Source: Microbacterium testaceum (GTDB lineage: Bacteria; Actinomycetota; Actinomycetes; Actinomycetales; Microbacteriaceae). Taken from it: a stretch of 64,000 bases of DNA. Location: assembly GCF_003075375.1 (NCBI RefSeq), contig NZ_QDFT01000009.1, positions 1 to 64,000 on the forward strand. The letters are read 5' to 3'. Under the pieces are notes generated by a model that saw only the letters and a program-made list of their open reading frames with translations, was not told where the DNA came from and did not search any database. How positions within the stretch are numbered: the stretch's first letter is position 1; each line of letters begins with the position of its first letter. The position numbers were made by a program, and so were the translations under genes. This document shows positions 44,577 to 53,328 of this stretch, one piece after another.

Positions 44577-44604
44577 TGTTGACGTCAACATGTTGACGTC
44601 AACA
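44577..44604. promoter_or_regulatory. Two abutting LacI-type operators of the GH30 gene
   Basis: TGTTGACGTCAACA occurs at 44577-44590 and again, with no gap, at 44591-44604; each is a perfect palindrome. They lie just downstream of the GH30 -10, so bound repressor would block initiation or early elongation. The same motif brackets the importer promoter at 45804-45850. Confidence 0.92.
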
Positions 44605-44607
44605 GCG

Positions 44608-44637
44608 AGCCTACGGGAGAGCCGACCGCCGCCGCAA
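44608..44637 (-). promoter_or_regulatory. Promoter of the GH30 gene
   Basis: Leftward -35-like TTGCGG (44632-44637) and -10-like TAGGCT (44608-44613), 18-base spacer. The predicted start of transcription falls at the edge of the tandem operators. Confidence 0.65.
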
Positions 44638-44639
44638 TG

Positions 44640-44702
44640 CCCGGGCGGCGCGAGCCCGCCCGGGGCGGAAGGCGACCGCACGGGCACGGCTCCGCGGTCG
44701 CC
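44640..44702 (-). terminator. Two hairpins after the second LacI gene
   Basis: GGCGACCGC (44671-44679) with GCGGTCGCC (44694-44702), and further on CCCGGGCGG (44640-44648) with CCGCCCGGG (44656-44664). Either could end the leftward LacI transcript before the GH30 promoter. Confidence 0.6.
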
Positions 44703-44744
44703 GAGCGCTGAGACCGCCTCGGGGTCGGGCGACGGCGGCCCGGC

Positions 44745-45788
44745 TCAGCGCGGGCCGGAGCTCGCCCGGACGACGAGCGACGTCGGCACGAGGGTGCGGG
44801 CGTGCTCGCCACCCGGCCCCTCGATGTCGGCGATCAACGCGCTCATCGCCTCTTCGCCGACGCGTTGGAAGCGCTGGCGGACGGTGGTCAGCGGCGGCCA
44901 GAAGTTGGCCGCCTCGGGCATGTCGTCGAAGCCCACGACGCTCACCTGGCCGGGAACCGCCCGCCCCGCCTCGTGCAGGGCGCGGATGACGCCGAGCGCC
45001 ATCTGGTCGTTCGCCGCGAACACCGCGGTCACCTCGGGCCGCACCGCCAGCTCTGCGCCGATGCGGTGGCCCGACTCGGCCGTCCAGTCGCCGATCTGCA
45101 CGTCGGGGACGCGGCATCCCCGATCCTCGAGGGCCTCGCGCCAGGCGATGCGGCGACGCTCGGCGGCGAAGGACTCGGGCGGACCCGACACGTGCCACAC
45201 CGTCTCGTGGCCCAGATCGAGCAGGTGCTCGGTCGCCAGCCGGGCCCCCTGCGCCTGGTCGTTGTCGACGACGGCGTAGGGGTAATCAGCGCTCGAATCG
45301 ACGACCACGACCGGAAGACCCGAGGGGATCGATAGCTCGTTCTCACCCAGCCGGTGCGTCTCGATGAGGATCACGATGCCGTCGACCGCGTGCTCGCGCA
45401 GGCGCAGGAACGCCCCCGACACGTCGGACTGCGACGCCGACTGCACGGTGATGAGGGTGATCGAGTAACCGGATGCCGCGGCAACCGACGCCAGAGCGTC
45501 GAGGGTGCGCGTGTTGCCGTACGAGCTGAGCGAGAACATGATGACGCCGATGCTGCGGAACCGGCCCGATCGCAGCGCGCGGGCGGCGCTGTTGGGGCGG
45601 TAGCCGAGCGTGGCCATCGCGTCCAGGACGCGCTGGCGGGTGTCGGGGTCGACGTTCGCGCGTCCGTTCGCGACGCGCGAGACGGTCTGTCCCGACACGC
45701 CGGCAGCCGCGGCCACGTCGGCCATCGACACCTCTCGTCGGCGTTCGCGCGTCGGGATCGCGGTCGACGTCGTCGTCGTCTCGCTCAT
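44745..45788 (-). CDS. LacI-family repressor of the arabinogalactan regulon
   Basis: A 347-residue regulator with HTH SMADVAAAAGVSGQTVSRVANG and hinge region (NSAARALRSG), followed by the effector domain (IGVIMFSLSSYG ... VVVDSSADYPYAVVDND ... VSVVGFDDMPEAANFW). The ATG at 45788 was chosen because an upstream in-frame ATG (45818) would overlap the operator at 45804. It is divergent from the importer. Its recognition helix (GQTVSRVANG) differs from those of the other two LacI proteins, consistent with its different operator centre. Confidence 0.92.
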   Translation of the reverse strand: MSETTTTSTAIPTRERRREVSMADVAAAAGVSGQTVSRVANGRANVDPDTRQRVLDAMATLGYRPNSAARALRSGRFRSIGVIMFSLSSYGNTRTLDALASVAAASGYSITLITVQSASQSDVSGAFLRLREHAVDGIVILIETHRLGENELSIPSGLPVVVVDSSADYPYAVVDNDQAQGARLATEHLLDLGHETVWHVSGPPESFAAERRRIAWREALEDRGCRVPDVQIGDWTAESGHRIGAELAVRPEVTAVFAANDQMALGVIRALHEAGRAVPGQVSVVGFDDMPEAANFWPPLTTVRQRFQRVGEEAMSALIADIEGPGGEHARTLVPTSLVVRASSGPR

Positions 45789-45803
45789 GTCGGCCCCCTC
45801 GGA

Positions 45804-45850
45804 TGTTGACGTTGACACCCTAGCGCGGTCGGGTTATGTTTACGTCAACA
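45804..45850 (+). promoter_or_regulatory. Importer promoter with two operators
   Basis: Consensus-quality promoter: TTGACA (45812-45817), 17-base spacer, TATGTT (45835-45840). Operator TGTTGACGTTGACA (45804-45817) covers the -35, and TGTTTACGTCAACA (45837-45850) covers the -10/start; centres are 33 bases apart, about three helical turns. Leftward -10-like TAGGGT for the LacI gene lies in between, so the repressor probably controls itself too. Confidence 0.9.
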
Positions 45851-45898
45851 TCCCGGCCAACCCGACCGGGATGCGCACCAATGAAGAGGCACCGGACG

Positions 45899-46822
45899 AT
45901 GACGACCACCGCGGCACCCCCGCCCGCCCTGCGCACTCCGCGGCGCAAGCGGCGCGCACGAATCGACGACCGCGGCTGGCTGTTCGTCGCCCCCTTCGCG
46001 CTGATCTTCGCGCTCGTGTTCCTGGCGCCGCTGGCGTACTCGATCTACCTGAGCCTGTTCCGCGATCAGCTCATCGGCGGCAACGCCTTCGTGGGTCTCG
46101 ACAACTACGTCACCGCGTTCGCCGACCCGAAGTTCTGGGACGGCTTCGGTCGCGTCGGGGCCTTCCTCGTCGTCCAGGTGCCGATCATGCTGGTGCTCGC
46201 CCTGGCCGCAGCCCTGGCGATCGACAGCGCACGGCTGCACGCCGCCGGCTTCTACCGCATCGTGATCTTCCTGCCCTACGCCGTGCCCGCCGTCGTCGCG
46301 GTGCTCATGTGGGGCTACATCTACGGCGACCAGTTCGGCCTCACGCGCAACCTCAACGACCTGCTCGGCGGTACCTACGTCCAGCCCTTCCTCCCCGAGT
46401 GGATGCTGCTGTCGATCGGCAACATCGTGACCTGGCAGTTCGTGGGCTACAACATGCTCATCTTCTACTCGTCGCTGAAGACCATCCCCACCGAGCTGTA
46501 CGAAGCGGCATCCATCGACGGAGCGGGCGCGTGGCGCACGATCTTCTCGATCAAGATCCCCGCGGTGCGCGGCGCGATCGTCATCGCGACCATCTTCTCG
46601 ATCATCGGCAGCTTCCAGCTCTTCAACGAGCCCAACATCCTCAAGCCGCTGGCCCCGAACACGATCTCGACGTTCTTCACGCCGAACATGTACGCCTACA
46701 ACCTCTCGTTCGCCGGCCAGCAGTACAACTACGCGGCCACGATCGCCATCATCATGGGCGTCATCACCGCCGTCATCGCCTACGTCGTGCAGCTGCGCGG
46801 CTCACGTCAGGAGGCGCGATGA
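45899..46822 (+). CDS. Sugar ABC permease 1 (CUT1, MalF type)
   Basis: A 307-residue membrane protein with about six helices and the MalF-type coupling loop (YEAASIDGAGAWRTIFSIKIP). First gene of the operator-controlled operon. The ATG at 45899 is used because upstream in-frame ATGs fall in or near the operator; AGAGG lies 9 bases upstream. It pairs with the next gene to import an oligosaccharide, presumably from arabinogalactan. Confidence 0.92.
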   Translation: MTTTAAPPPALRTPRRKRRARIDDRGWLFVAPFALIFALVFLAPLAYSIYLSLFRDQLIGGNAFVGLDNYVTAFADPKFWDGFGRVGAFLVVQVPIMLVLALAAALAIDSARLHAAGFYRIVIFLPYAVPAVVAVLMWGYIYGDQFGLTRNLNDLLGGTYVQPFLPEWMLLSIGNIVTWQFVGYNMLIFYSSLKTIPTELYEAASIDGAGAWRTIFSIKIPAVRGAIVIATIFSIIGSFQLFNEPNILKPLAPNTISTFFTPNMYAYNLSFAGQQYNYAATIAIIMGVITAVIAYVVQLRGSRQEAR

Positions 46823-47754
46823 CCACCGCGACCGCACCCCGCACCGACACCGTCGCCGTGACCACCTCGCGAGGCACCGGCCGCGCCCGCTTCGCGCGCA
46901 CGTCGCCGACCCGCAGCAAGAAGTCGCTGGTGCTCAGCATCGTGATGGGCCTGTACCTGCTGTACACGCTCGTGCCCCTGGCGTGGCTGGTCATCAACGC
47001 CACGAAGACCCAGCCCGACCTGTTCACCACCTTCGGCCTGGGCCCGGGCAACAGCTTCGCGCTCTTCGACAACATCGCGCAGACCCTGACCTACCGGGAC
47101 GGCATCTTCGTCCGGTGGCTCGGCAACACGCTGCTGTACGTCGTGGTCGGCGCCGGCGGCGCGACGCTGCTCGCCACCCTCGCCGGATACGGTCTCGCCA
47201 AGTACAACTTCCGCGGGCGCAAGGCCGTCTTCGCCGTGGTTCTCGGCGCGATCGCCGTCCCCGGCACGGCCCTGGCGGTGCCGACGTTCCTGCTGTTCAG
47301 CCAGCTCGGCCTGACGAACACCCCGTGGGCGATCATCATCCCCTCTCTGATCAGCCCGTTCGGGCTGTACCTGATCTGGGTCTACGCCTCGGACGCGATC
47401 CCCACCGAGCTGCTCGAGGCCGCCCGCATGGACGGAGCGGGCGAGTTCCGCACGTTCTTCACCATCTCGATCCGGCTGCTCACCCCCGGCATCGTCACCG
47501 TGCTGCTCTTCGCGGTCGTGGCGACGTGGAACAACTACTTCCTCCCGCTGATCATGCTGAGCGACCCGGCGTGGTACCCGCTCACGGTCGGCCTCAATCA
47601 GTGGAACGCGCAGGCCATCGGCGTCGGCGCGCAGCCCATCTACAACCTCGTGATCACCGGAGCACTGCTGTCGATCATCCCGATCGTCGCCGCGTTCCTC
47701 GTGCTGCAGCGCTTCTGGCAGTCGGGCCTGAGCGCCGGCAGCGTCAAGCAGTGA
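46819..47754 (+). CDS. Sugar ABC permease 2 (CUT1, MalG type)
   Basis: A 311-residue membrane protein with about six helices and the MalG-type coupling loop (LLEAARMDGAGEFRTFFTISI). It overlaps permease 1 as ATGA (46819-46822), with GGAGG upstream. No ATPase gene accompanies the pair. Confidence 0.92.
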   Translation: MTTATAPRTDTVAVTTSRGTGRARFARTSPTRSKKSLVLSIVMGLYLLYTLVPLAWLVINATKTQPDLFTTFGLGPGNSFALFDNIAQTLTYRDGIFVRWLGNTLLYVVVGAGGATLLATLAGYGLAKYNFRGRKAVFAVVLGAIAVPGTALAVPTFLLFSQLGLTNTPWAIIIPSLISPFGLYLIWVYASDAIPTELLEAARMDGAGEFRTFFTISIRLLTPGIVTVLLFAVVATWNNYFLPLIMLSDPAWYPLTVGLNQWNAQAIGVGAQPIYNLVITGALLSIIPIVAAFLVLQRFWQSGLSAGSVKQ

Positions 47755-47842
47755 TCCCCTGACCCCCCACCGCAGCAACCCGCCCGCGGGTCGCCGCAGC
47801 AGCATCCGCACCACATCCACAACAACGAAGTAGAGGAATCCG

Positions 47843-49192
47843 ATGACATTCATGCGCAAGGGCTCCGCCGTCCGGCGGACCGTCTTCGCCGTCGCCGCCA
47901 CCGCCCTGACGGTGGGCGCACTGACCGCGTGCTCGGGCGGCAACGCCGGCGGCGGCGCGGCCGGTTCGGCCGACGACATCGAGAAGGCGCTCGAGGCCGG
48001 CGGCGAGATCACGTACTGGTCGTGGACGCCCTCCGCCGAAGCGCAGGTCGCCGCCTTCCAGGCGAAGTACCCGAACGTCAAGGTGAACCTCGTCAACGCT
48101 GGCACCAACACCGAGGAGTACACCAAGCTGCAGAACGCCATCAAGGCGGGCTCCGGCGCCCCCGACGTGGTGCAGATCGAGTACTACGCCTTCCCCCAGT
48201 TCGCACTCTCGGACTCGCTGCTCGACCTGTCGTCGTACGGCTTCGGCGATCTCTCGGGCGACTACAGCTCGGGCCCGTGGGGCTCGGTCGAGTTCGACGG
48301 CAAGATCTACGGTCTTCCGCAGGACTCGGGCCCCATGGCCCTCTTCTACAACAAAGAGGTCTTCGACCAGGCCGGCATCTCGGCCCCCAAGACGTGGGAC
48401 GAGTACTACGCGGCAGCGCAGAAGCTGCACGCGGCGGACCCGTCGAAGTACATCACCGCCGACACCGGCGACTCGGGCTTCGCGACCAGCATGATCTGGC
48501 AGGCCGGCGGCACCCCGTTCAAGACCTCGGGCACCGACGTCACGATCGACCTGCAGGACGAGGGCTCGAAGAAGTTCGCCGACAATTGGAACCGCCTCGT
48601 CGAGGGCGGCCTGCTCGCCGACACCCCGGCGTGGAGCGACGAGTGGTTCAAGGGGCTCGGCGACGGCTCGATCGCCTCGCTGATCACGGGCGCCTGGATG
48701 CCGGGCGTGCTGGAGTCGTCGGTCAAGGACGGCTCGGGCAAGTGGGCCGTGGCCCCCATCCCCACCTATGACGGCACGGCGGTGACCGCCGAGAACGGCG
48801 GCGGCGGCCAGGCGGTCGTCAAGCAGAGCAAGAACCCGGCTCTGGCGGCCGGCTTCCTCAAGTGGCTGAACAACGACGAGGAGAGCCTCAAGATCTTCGC
48901 GGAGTCCGGCGGCTTCCCCTCCACCACCGCGCAGCTCAGCGACCCCGCTTTCGTCGAGCAGGAGTCGAGCTACTTCGGCGGCCAGAAGATCAACGAGGTG
49001 CTGACGCAGGCCTCGAGCGAGGTCCGTGAGGGCTGGAGCTACCTGCCGTTCCAGGTGTTCGCCAACAGCATCTTCAGCGACACGGTCGGCCAGTCCTACG
49101 CATCGAAGAGCGACCTCAACACCGGTCTGACGACCTGGCAGGACCAGCTCGTCCAGTACGGCAACGACCAGGGCTTCTCGGTCAACAAGTAA
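47843..49192 (+). CDS. Extracellular sugar-binding lipoprotein (CUT1)
   Basis: A 449-residue family 1 solute-binding protein. The lipobox is LTAC (Cys near 30), then a Gly/Ala spacer, TYWSWTPSAEAQVAAFQAKYP at the mature N-terminus, DVVQIEYYAFPQF, and YGLPQDSGPMALFYNKEVF. The gene comes after the permeases, not before as in many operons. GAGGA lies seven bases before the ATG. The ligand is unknown; it probably binds a galacto- or arabino-oligosaccharide. Confidence 0.92.
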   Translation: MTFMRKGSAVRRTVFAVAATALTVGALTACSGGNAGGGAAGSADDIEKALEAGGEITYWSWTPSAEAQVAAFQAKYPNVKVNLVNAGTNTEEYTKLQNAIKAGSGAPDVVQIEYYAFPQFALSDSLLDLSSYGFGDLSGDYSSGPWGSVEFDGKIYGLPQDSGPMALFYNKEVFDQAGISAPKTWDEYYAAAQKLHAADPSKYITADTGDSGFATSMIWQAGGTPFKTSGTDVTIDLQDEGSKKFADNWNRLVEGGLLADTPAWSDEWFKGLGDGSIASLITGAWMPGVLESSVKDGSGKWAVAPIPTYDGTAVTAENGGGGQAVVKQSKNPALAAGFLKWLNNDEESLKIFAESGGFPSTTAQLSDPAFVEQESSYFGGQKINEVLTQASSEVREGWSYLPFQVFANSIFSDTVGQSYASKSDLNTGLTTWQDQLVQYGNDQGFSVNK

Positions 49193-49202
49193 CAATCCGC
49201 GC

Positions 49203-49240
49203 GGGGGCGGGTCGCATCTGTTCGTCTGCGACCCGCCCCC
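49203..49240 (+). terminator. Hairpin between binding protein and GH51 genes
   Basis: Perfect 14-bp stem GGGGGCGGGTCGCA (49203-49216) with 49227-49240, 10-base loop, followed by TTCCCTTCC. It could partly terminate, lowering GH51/GH35 relative to the importer. Confidence 0.85.
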
Positions 49241-49267
49241 TTCCCTTCCCCGCGAGGAGACACCCGA

Positions 49268-50788
49268 ATGACCTCCCCCACCCGCATCGTCGTCGATCGC
49301 TCCGCGACCGGTGCCCCGGTTCCGCGCCGCCTGTTCGGCTCGTTCGTGGAGCACATGGGCCGCTGCGTGTACGACGGCATCCATTCCCCCGGGCACGGTA
49401 CGGCGGACGCGGCGGGCTTCCGCGCCGACGTGCTCGAGCTGGTGCGCGAGCTGGGGGCGACGGTGGTGCGCTACCCCGGCGGCAACTTCGTCTCGGGCTA
49501 CCGGTGGGAGGACGGCGTCGGACCGCGCGAGGCGCGTCCGGTGAGACTGGATGCCGCGTGGCACAGCACCGAGACCAACCAGGTGGGGCTGCACGAGTTC
49601 GCCGAATGGGCGGATGCCGCGGGCCTGGAGGTTATGGAGGCGGTCAACCTCGGCACGCGCGGCGTCGCCGAGGCCGCCGACCTGCTCGAGTACGCCAATC
49701 ACCCCTCGGGCACCGCCCTGAGCGAGCGCCGTCGCGACAACGGGCGCGACGAGCCCTTCGGCATCCGTCTGTGGTGCCTGGGCAACGAGATGGACGGCCC
49801 GTGGCAGATCGGGCACAAGACCGCCGACGAGTACGGCCGCCTCGCGGCCGAGACCGCGCGCATGATGCGCTTCATCGACCCCGACGTCGAGCTGGTCGCC
49901 GCCGGCAGCTCCAACCACGAGATGCCCACCTTCGGCGAGTGGGAGCGCACGGTGCTGCGCCACACCGCGGGCCTGATCGACCACATCTCGGTGCACGCGT
50001 ACTACGAGGAGGACCCCGCCGATCCGGCGAGCTTCCTCGCGAGCGGCGCCGCCCTGGACCGTTACATCGGCGATGTCGTCGACATCATCGACGCCACCGG
50101 CGCAACCGCCCCCGACGGGGGTCTCATCGGCATCAGCGTCGACGAGTGGAACGTCTGGAACCAGACCCGCTGGAACGAGGTCGACAAGCCCCGCGTCTTC
50201 ACCGGCGACTGGCCGATCGCGCCGCGCCTGATCGAGGACGACTACACCGTCACGGACGCCGTCGTCGTTGGCTCCCTGCTGATCACCCTCATCCGCCGCT
50301 CCGACCGGGTGTCGATGGCCAACCTCGCGCAGCTCGTCAACGTCATCGCCCCCATCCGCACCGAGCCCGACGGCGGTCCGGCGTGGCGGCAGAGCACCTT
50401 CCACCCCTTCGCGCTCACCGCGAAGGCGGCGACCGGGCACGTCGTCCTCCCCCGCGTCGACGGCGCCCGCATCGACACCGCCCGCCACGGAACGGTGGAT
50501 GCCGTCGACGCCGTCGCCACCGTGGACGGCGACACCGTCGCGGTGTTCCTGGCTCACCGCGACCTCGAGCAGTCCACGGCCGTCGAGCTCGATCTGGGGC
50601 GCGTGACCGACGTCGAGGCCGTGGTCGTCACGGTTCCGGACGGCGGCGACCGTCACACCACCAACTCCGCCGACGCCGAACCCGTCGCCCCGACCGCGCT
50701 GCCGGTCGAGGCGGGAGCCGACGGCATCCTGCGCTTCACCCTTCCCGCCCTCGCCTGGCTGCGCCTGACCGCGCGCCTGACCGACTGA
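49268..50788 (+). CDS. Alpha-L-arabinofuranosidase, GH51
   Basis: A 506-residue intracellular enzyme (no signal peptide). It is a GH51 barrel with predicted acid/base Glu174 (LWCLGNEMDGPW) and nucleophile Glu293 (ISVDEWNVW), almost the same positions as in well-studied GH51 enzymes; the N-terminal LFGSFVEHMGRCVYDGI and RYPGGNFVSGY are family landmarks. It removes terminal alpha-L-arabinofuranosyl groups from imported oligosaccharides. GAGGAG precedes the ATG. Confidence 0.94.
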   Translation: MTSPTRIVVDRSATGAPVPRRLFGSFVEHMGRCVYDGIHSPGHGTADAAGFRADVLELVRELGATVVRYPGGNFVSGYRWEDGVGPREARPVRLDAAWHSTETNQVGLHEFAEWADAAGLEVMEAVNLGTRGVAEAADLLEYANHPSGTALSERRRDNGRDEPFGIRLWCLGNEMDGPWQIGHKTADEYGRLAAETARMMRFIDPDVELVAAGSSNHEMPTFGEWERTVLRHTAGLIDHISVHAYYEEDPADPASFLASGAALDRYIGDVVDIIDATGATAPDGGLIGISVDEWNVWNQTRWNEVDKPRVFTGDWPIAPRLIEDDYTVTDAVVVGSLLITLIRRSDRVSMANLAQLVNVIAPIRTEPDGGPAWRQSTFHPFALTAKAATGHVVLPRVDGARIDTARHGTVDAVDAVATVDGDTVAVFLAHRDLEQSTAVELDLGRVTDVEAVVVTVPDGGDRHTTNSADAEPVAPTALPVEAGADGILRFTLPALAWLRLTARLTD

Positions 50789-50802
50789 TACCGAAAGACA
50801 TC

Positions 50803-52524
50803 GTGACGACCTTCTCCCTCGGCGAGACCGACTTCCTGCTCGACGGACGACCCCACCAGGTCATCTCGGGAACGCTGCACTACTTCCGCATCCACCCCGA
50901 GCACTGGGCGGACCGCATCCGCACCGCCAAGGCGATGGGCCTGAACACCATCGAGACCTACGTCGCGTGGAACGCGCACGAGCCCGTCCGCGGGGAGTGG
51001 GATGCCACGGGCTGGAACGACCTGGGCCGCTTCCTCGACCTGATCGCCGCCGAGGGACTGCACGCGATCGTGCGCCCGGGACCGTACATCTGCGCGGAGT
51101 GGCACAACGGCGGGCTGCCGGTATGGCTGACCTCGACGCCGGGGATCGGCATCCGTCGCTTCGAACCGCGGTTCGTGGAGGCGGTGTCGGAGTATCTGCG
51201 GCGCGTGTATGAGATCGTCGCTCCCCGTCAGATCGACCGCGGCGGCAACGTCGTGCTCGTGCAGATCGAGAACGAGTACGGCGCCTACGGCTCGGACAAG
51301 GACTACCTGCGCGAACTCGTGCGCGTGACGAAGGACGCCGGCATCACCGTGCCGCTGACCACCGTCGACCAGCCGATGCCGTGGATGCTCGAGGCGGGGA
51401 ACCTGCCCGAGCTGCACCTGACCGGCTCGTTCGGCTCGCGCTCCGCCGAGCGCCTCGAGACCCTCCGCCAGCACCAGCCCACGGGACCGCTCATGTGCAG
51501 CGAGTTCTGGGACGGCTGGTTCGACTGGTGGGGCAGCATCCACCACACGACCGACCCCGCGGCATCCGCCCACGATCTGGATGTGCTGCTCGCGGCCGGC
51601 GCCTCGGTCAACATCTACATGGTGCACGGCGGGACGAACTTCGGCACCACGAACGGCGCGAACGACAAGGGCCGTTTCGACCCCATCGTCACCTCGTACG
51701 ACTACGACGCCCCGATCGACGAGTCCGGCCACCCGACGGCGAAGTTCCACGCGTTCCGCGAGGTCATCGCCAAGTACGCGCCCGTGCCCTCGGACGTTCC
51801 CGGTCCCCGGCCCGAGGCCCCCGTCCTCGAGGTCGCCCTGTCGGGCGAGGGGGATTGGATGCCGGGCGCCGCCCCGACGGCGATGGCCGACGACCCGCCG
51901 AGCTTCGAGCAGCTCGCGCACCTCGGCCCGCTCGTGCGCTACGACGTCGCGCTGCCCGCGTTCACCGGCCCCGCGGCCCTCGTGTTCGACGAGATCCGCG
52001 ACCTGGCGTGGGTGCACGTCGACGGCACGCCCGTCGGCCGCCTGTCGCGGACGCTGCACGAGCGCGCTCTGACCATCCCGGCGGGCGCGCGCCTGACGGT
52101 GCTGGTCGAGGACCAGGGTCGGGTGAACTACGCCGACCGTCTCGGTGAGGCGAAGGGACTCATCGGTCCGGTCACGCTGAACGGCGAGCCGCTGACCGGA
52201 TGGACGGCGACCCCCGTCGCCCTCGAGGCCGCCACGGGAAGCGGGACCGGCGCGTTCGGTCGCGCTCTCCTGCGCGGGTCCTTCGACCTCGACGCCCCCG
52301 CGGACCTGTTCCTCGACACGCGCTCGTGGGGCAAGGGCTACGCGTTCGTCAACGGCTTCTTCCTTGGCCGGTACTGGAACAACGTGCCGCAGAACACGCT
52401 CTACGTGCCCGGCCCCGCCACCCGCGCCGGTGCGAACGAGATCGTCGTGCTCGAGCTGGAGCACGCGGTCGAGCCGGTCGCGCGGTTCGTCGCCGAACCG
52501 TCGTTGGGGCAGCTCGAGGAGTAG
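50803..52524 (+). CDS. Beta-galactosidase, GH35
   Basis: A 573-residue intracellular enzyme. GH35 barrel: FRIHPEHWADRI, GLNTIETYVAWNAHEP, RPGPYICAEWHNGGLP, acid/base Glu158 (QIENEYGAYG), nucleophile Glu234 (MCSEFWDGWFDWWG), MVHGGTNFGTTNGAN; then beta domains. The GTG start lies 14 bases after the GH51 stop with only a weak GAAAGA site, so it probably depends on coupling. GH35 enzymes take beta-1,3-, 1,4- or 1,6-linked galactose from chain ends. Confidence 0.93.
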   Translation: MTTFSLGETDFLLDGRPHQVISGTLHYFRIHPEHWADRIRTAKAMGLNTIETYVAWNAHEPVRGEWDATGWNDLGRFLDLIAAEGLHAIVRPGPYICAEWHNGGLPVWLTSTPGIGIRRFEPRFVEAVSEYLRRVYEIVAPRQIDRGGNVVLVQIENEYGAYGSDKDYLRELVRVTKDAGITVPLTTVDQPMPWMLEAGNLPELHLTGSFGSRSAERLETLRQHQPTGPLMCSEFWDGWFDWWGSIHHTTDPAASAHDLDVLLAAGASVNIYMVHGGTNFGTTNGANDKGRFDPIVTSYDYDAPIDESGHPTAKFHAFREVIAKYAPVPSDVPGPRPEAPVLEVALSGEGDWMPGAAPTAMADDPPSFEQLAHLGPLVRYDVALPAFTGPAALVFDEIRDLAWVHVDGTPVGRLSRTLHERALTIPAGARLTVLVEDQGRVNYADRLGEAKGLIGPVTLNGEPLTGWTATPVALEAATGSGTGAFGRALLRGSFDLDAPADLFLDTRSWGKGYAFVNGFFLGRYWNNVPQNTLYVPGPATRAGANEIVVLELEHAVEPVARFVAEPSLGQLEE

Positions 52525-52552
52525 CCCGTCACGGGAACAGGCGCGTGCGCCA

Positions 52553-52587
52553 AGAACAGGCCGATCCCTCGCGGGTCGGCCTGTTCT
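52553..52587 (+). terminator. Terminator of the GH51/GH35 operon
   Basis: Perfect 12-bp stem AGAACAGGCCGA (52553-52564) with 52576-52587, 11-base loop. The hexamer GAACAG/CTGTTC occurs four times between 52534 and 52605, so alternative pairings exist. Confidence 0.85.
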
Positions 52588-52661
52588 CGTGGCATCCCCT
52601 GTTCTAGTGGCGCCCCTCCCGCCCGGCGGCCGACCCAGGGCCCGCGCGGCCACGCCCGCGC

Positions 52662-52720
52662 GCGAGGCGCCGGTTCCTGTCGCTCCCGAAGCGCCGGAAT
52701 GCCCGATCGTGGCGCCTCGC
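52662..52720. repeat. Inverted repeat in the intergenic region
   Basis: GCGAGGCGCC (52662-52671) and GGCGCCTCGC (52711-52720), perfect 10-bp arms 39 bases apart, upstream of the PNPOx-like gene. Role unknown. The rest of 52588-52758 holds no gene. Confidence 0.6.
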
Positions 52721-52758
52721 ACGGGAGAGTCCGGGCTCGGGAGGAGCAGGATGGGGGC

Positions 52759-53328
52759 ATGACGATGGCTGCGTGGCTCCGGTCGATCCCTTCGCTCACG
52801 GGGACTCCCCCCGAACGGGATGCCGCGCCGCTCCCCGACGCACCGGAGGCGCTGTTCGAGCGGTGGATCCGGCAGGCCCTGGACGCCGGCGTCGTCGAAG
52901 CGCACGGCGCGACCCTCGCGACGGTCGATGCCGACGGCATCCCGGATGCGCGCACGCTGATTCTCAAGGATCTCGGCCCGGAGGGGTGGGCCTTCGCCGG
53001 CCCGCGCGCCTCCGCCAAGGGGGCGCAGCTCGCGGCACAGCCCGCCGCGGCGCTGAACTTCTGGTGGCCCGCGGTCCTGCGAGCCGTGCGCGTGCGCGGG
53101 CGGGTGGTCGAAGCGTCCGCCGAAGACAGCGCCGCCGACCTCGCCGCCCGGTCCGCCGCCGCCCGCGACGGGATCGAGCCGGGCGCGTGGGTGCTCTGGC
53201 GACTCGTCCCCGACCGCGTCGAGTTCTGGCAGGGCTCCCCCGACCGTCGGCACCTGCGCACGATCTACCGTCGCACCGCAGACGGCTGGCAGCGGACAGA
53301 CCCCGCGAACGAGAGCGAGAACCGATGA
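52759..53328 (+). CDS. Pyridoxamine 5'-phosphate oxidase-like flavoprotein
   Basis: A 189-residue split-barrel flavoprotein of the PNPOx type. It shows the N-terminal ATVDADGIPDARTLILKDLG FMN-binding strand pair, GPRASAKGAQLAAQPAAALNFWW, and a C-terminal VEFWQGSPDRRHLRTIYRR. This resembles PdxH in order but is short and diverged, so a vitamin B6 role is not certain. It overlaps the cupin gene as ATGA. Confidence 0.82.
   Translation: MTMAAWLRSIPSLTGTPPERDAAPLPDAPEALFERWIRQALDAGVVEAHGATLATVDADGIPDARTLILKDLGPEGWAFAGPRASAKGAQLAAQPAAALNFWWPAVLRAVRVRGRVVEASAEDSAADLAARSAAARDGIEPGAWVLWRLVPDRVEFWQGSPDRRHLRTIYRRTADGWQRTDPANESENR

Noticed and set aside
47744-53253. Very long leftward open frames over the GH51/GH35 operon
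   Set aside because: Composition of antisense shadows; the + strand carries intact catalytic motifs throughout.
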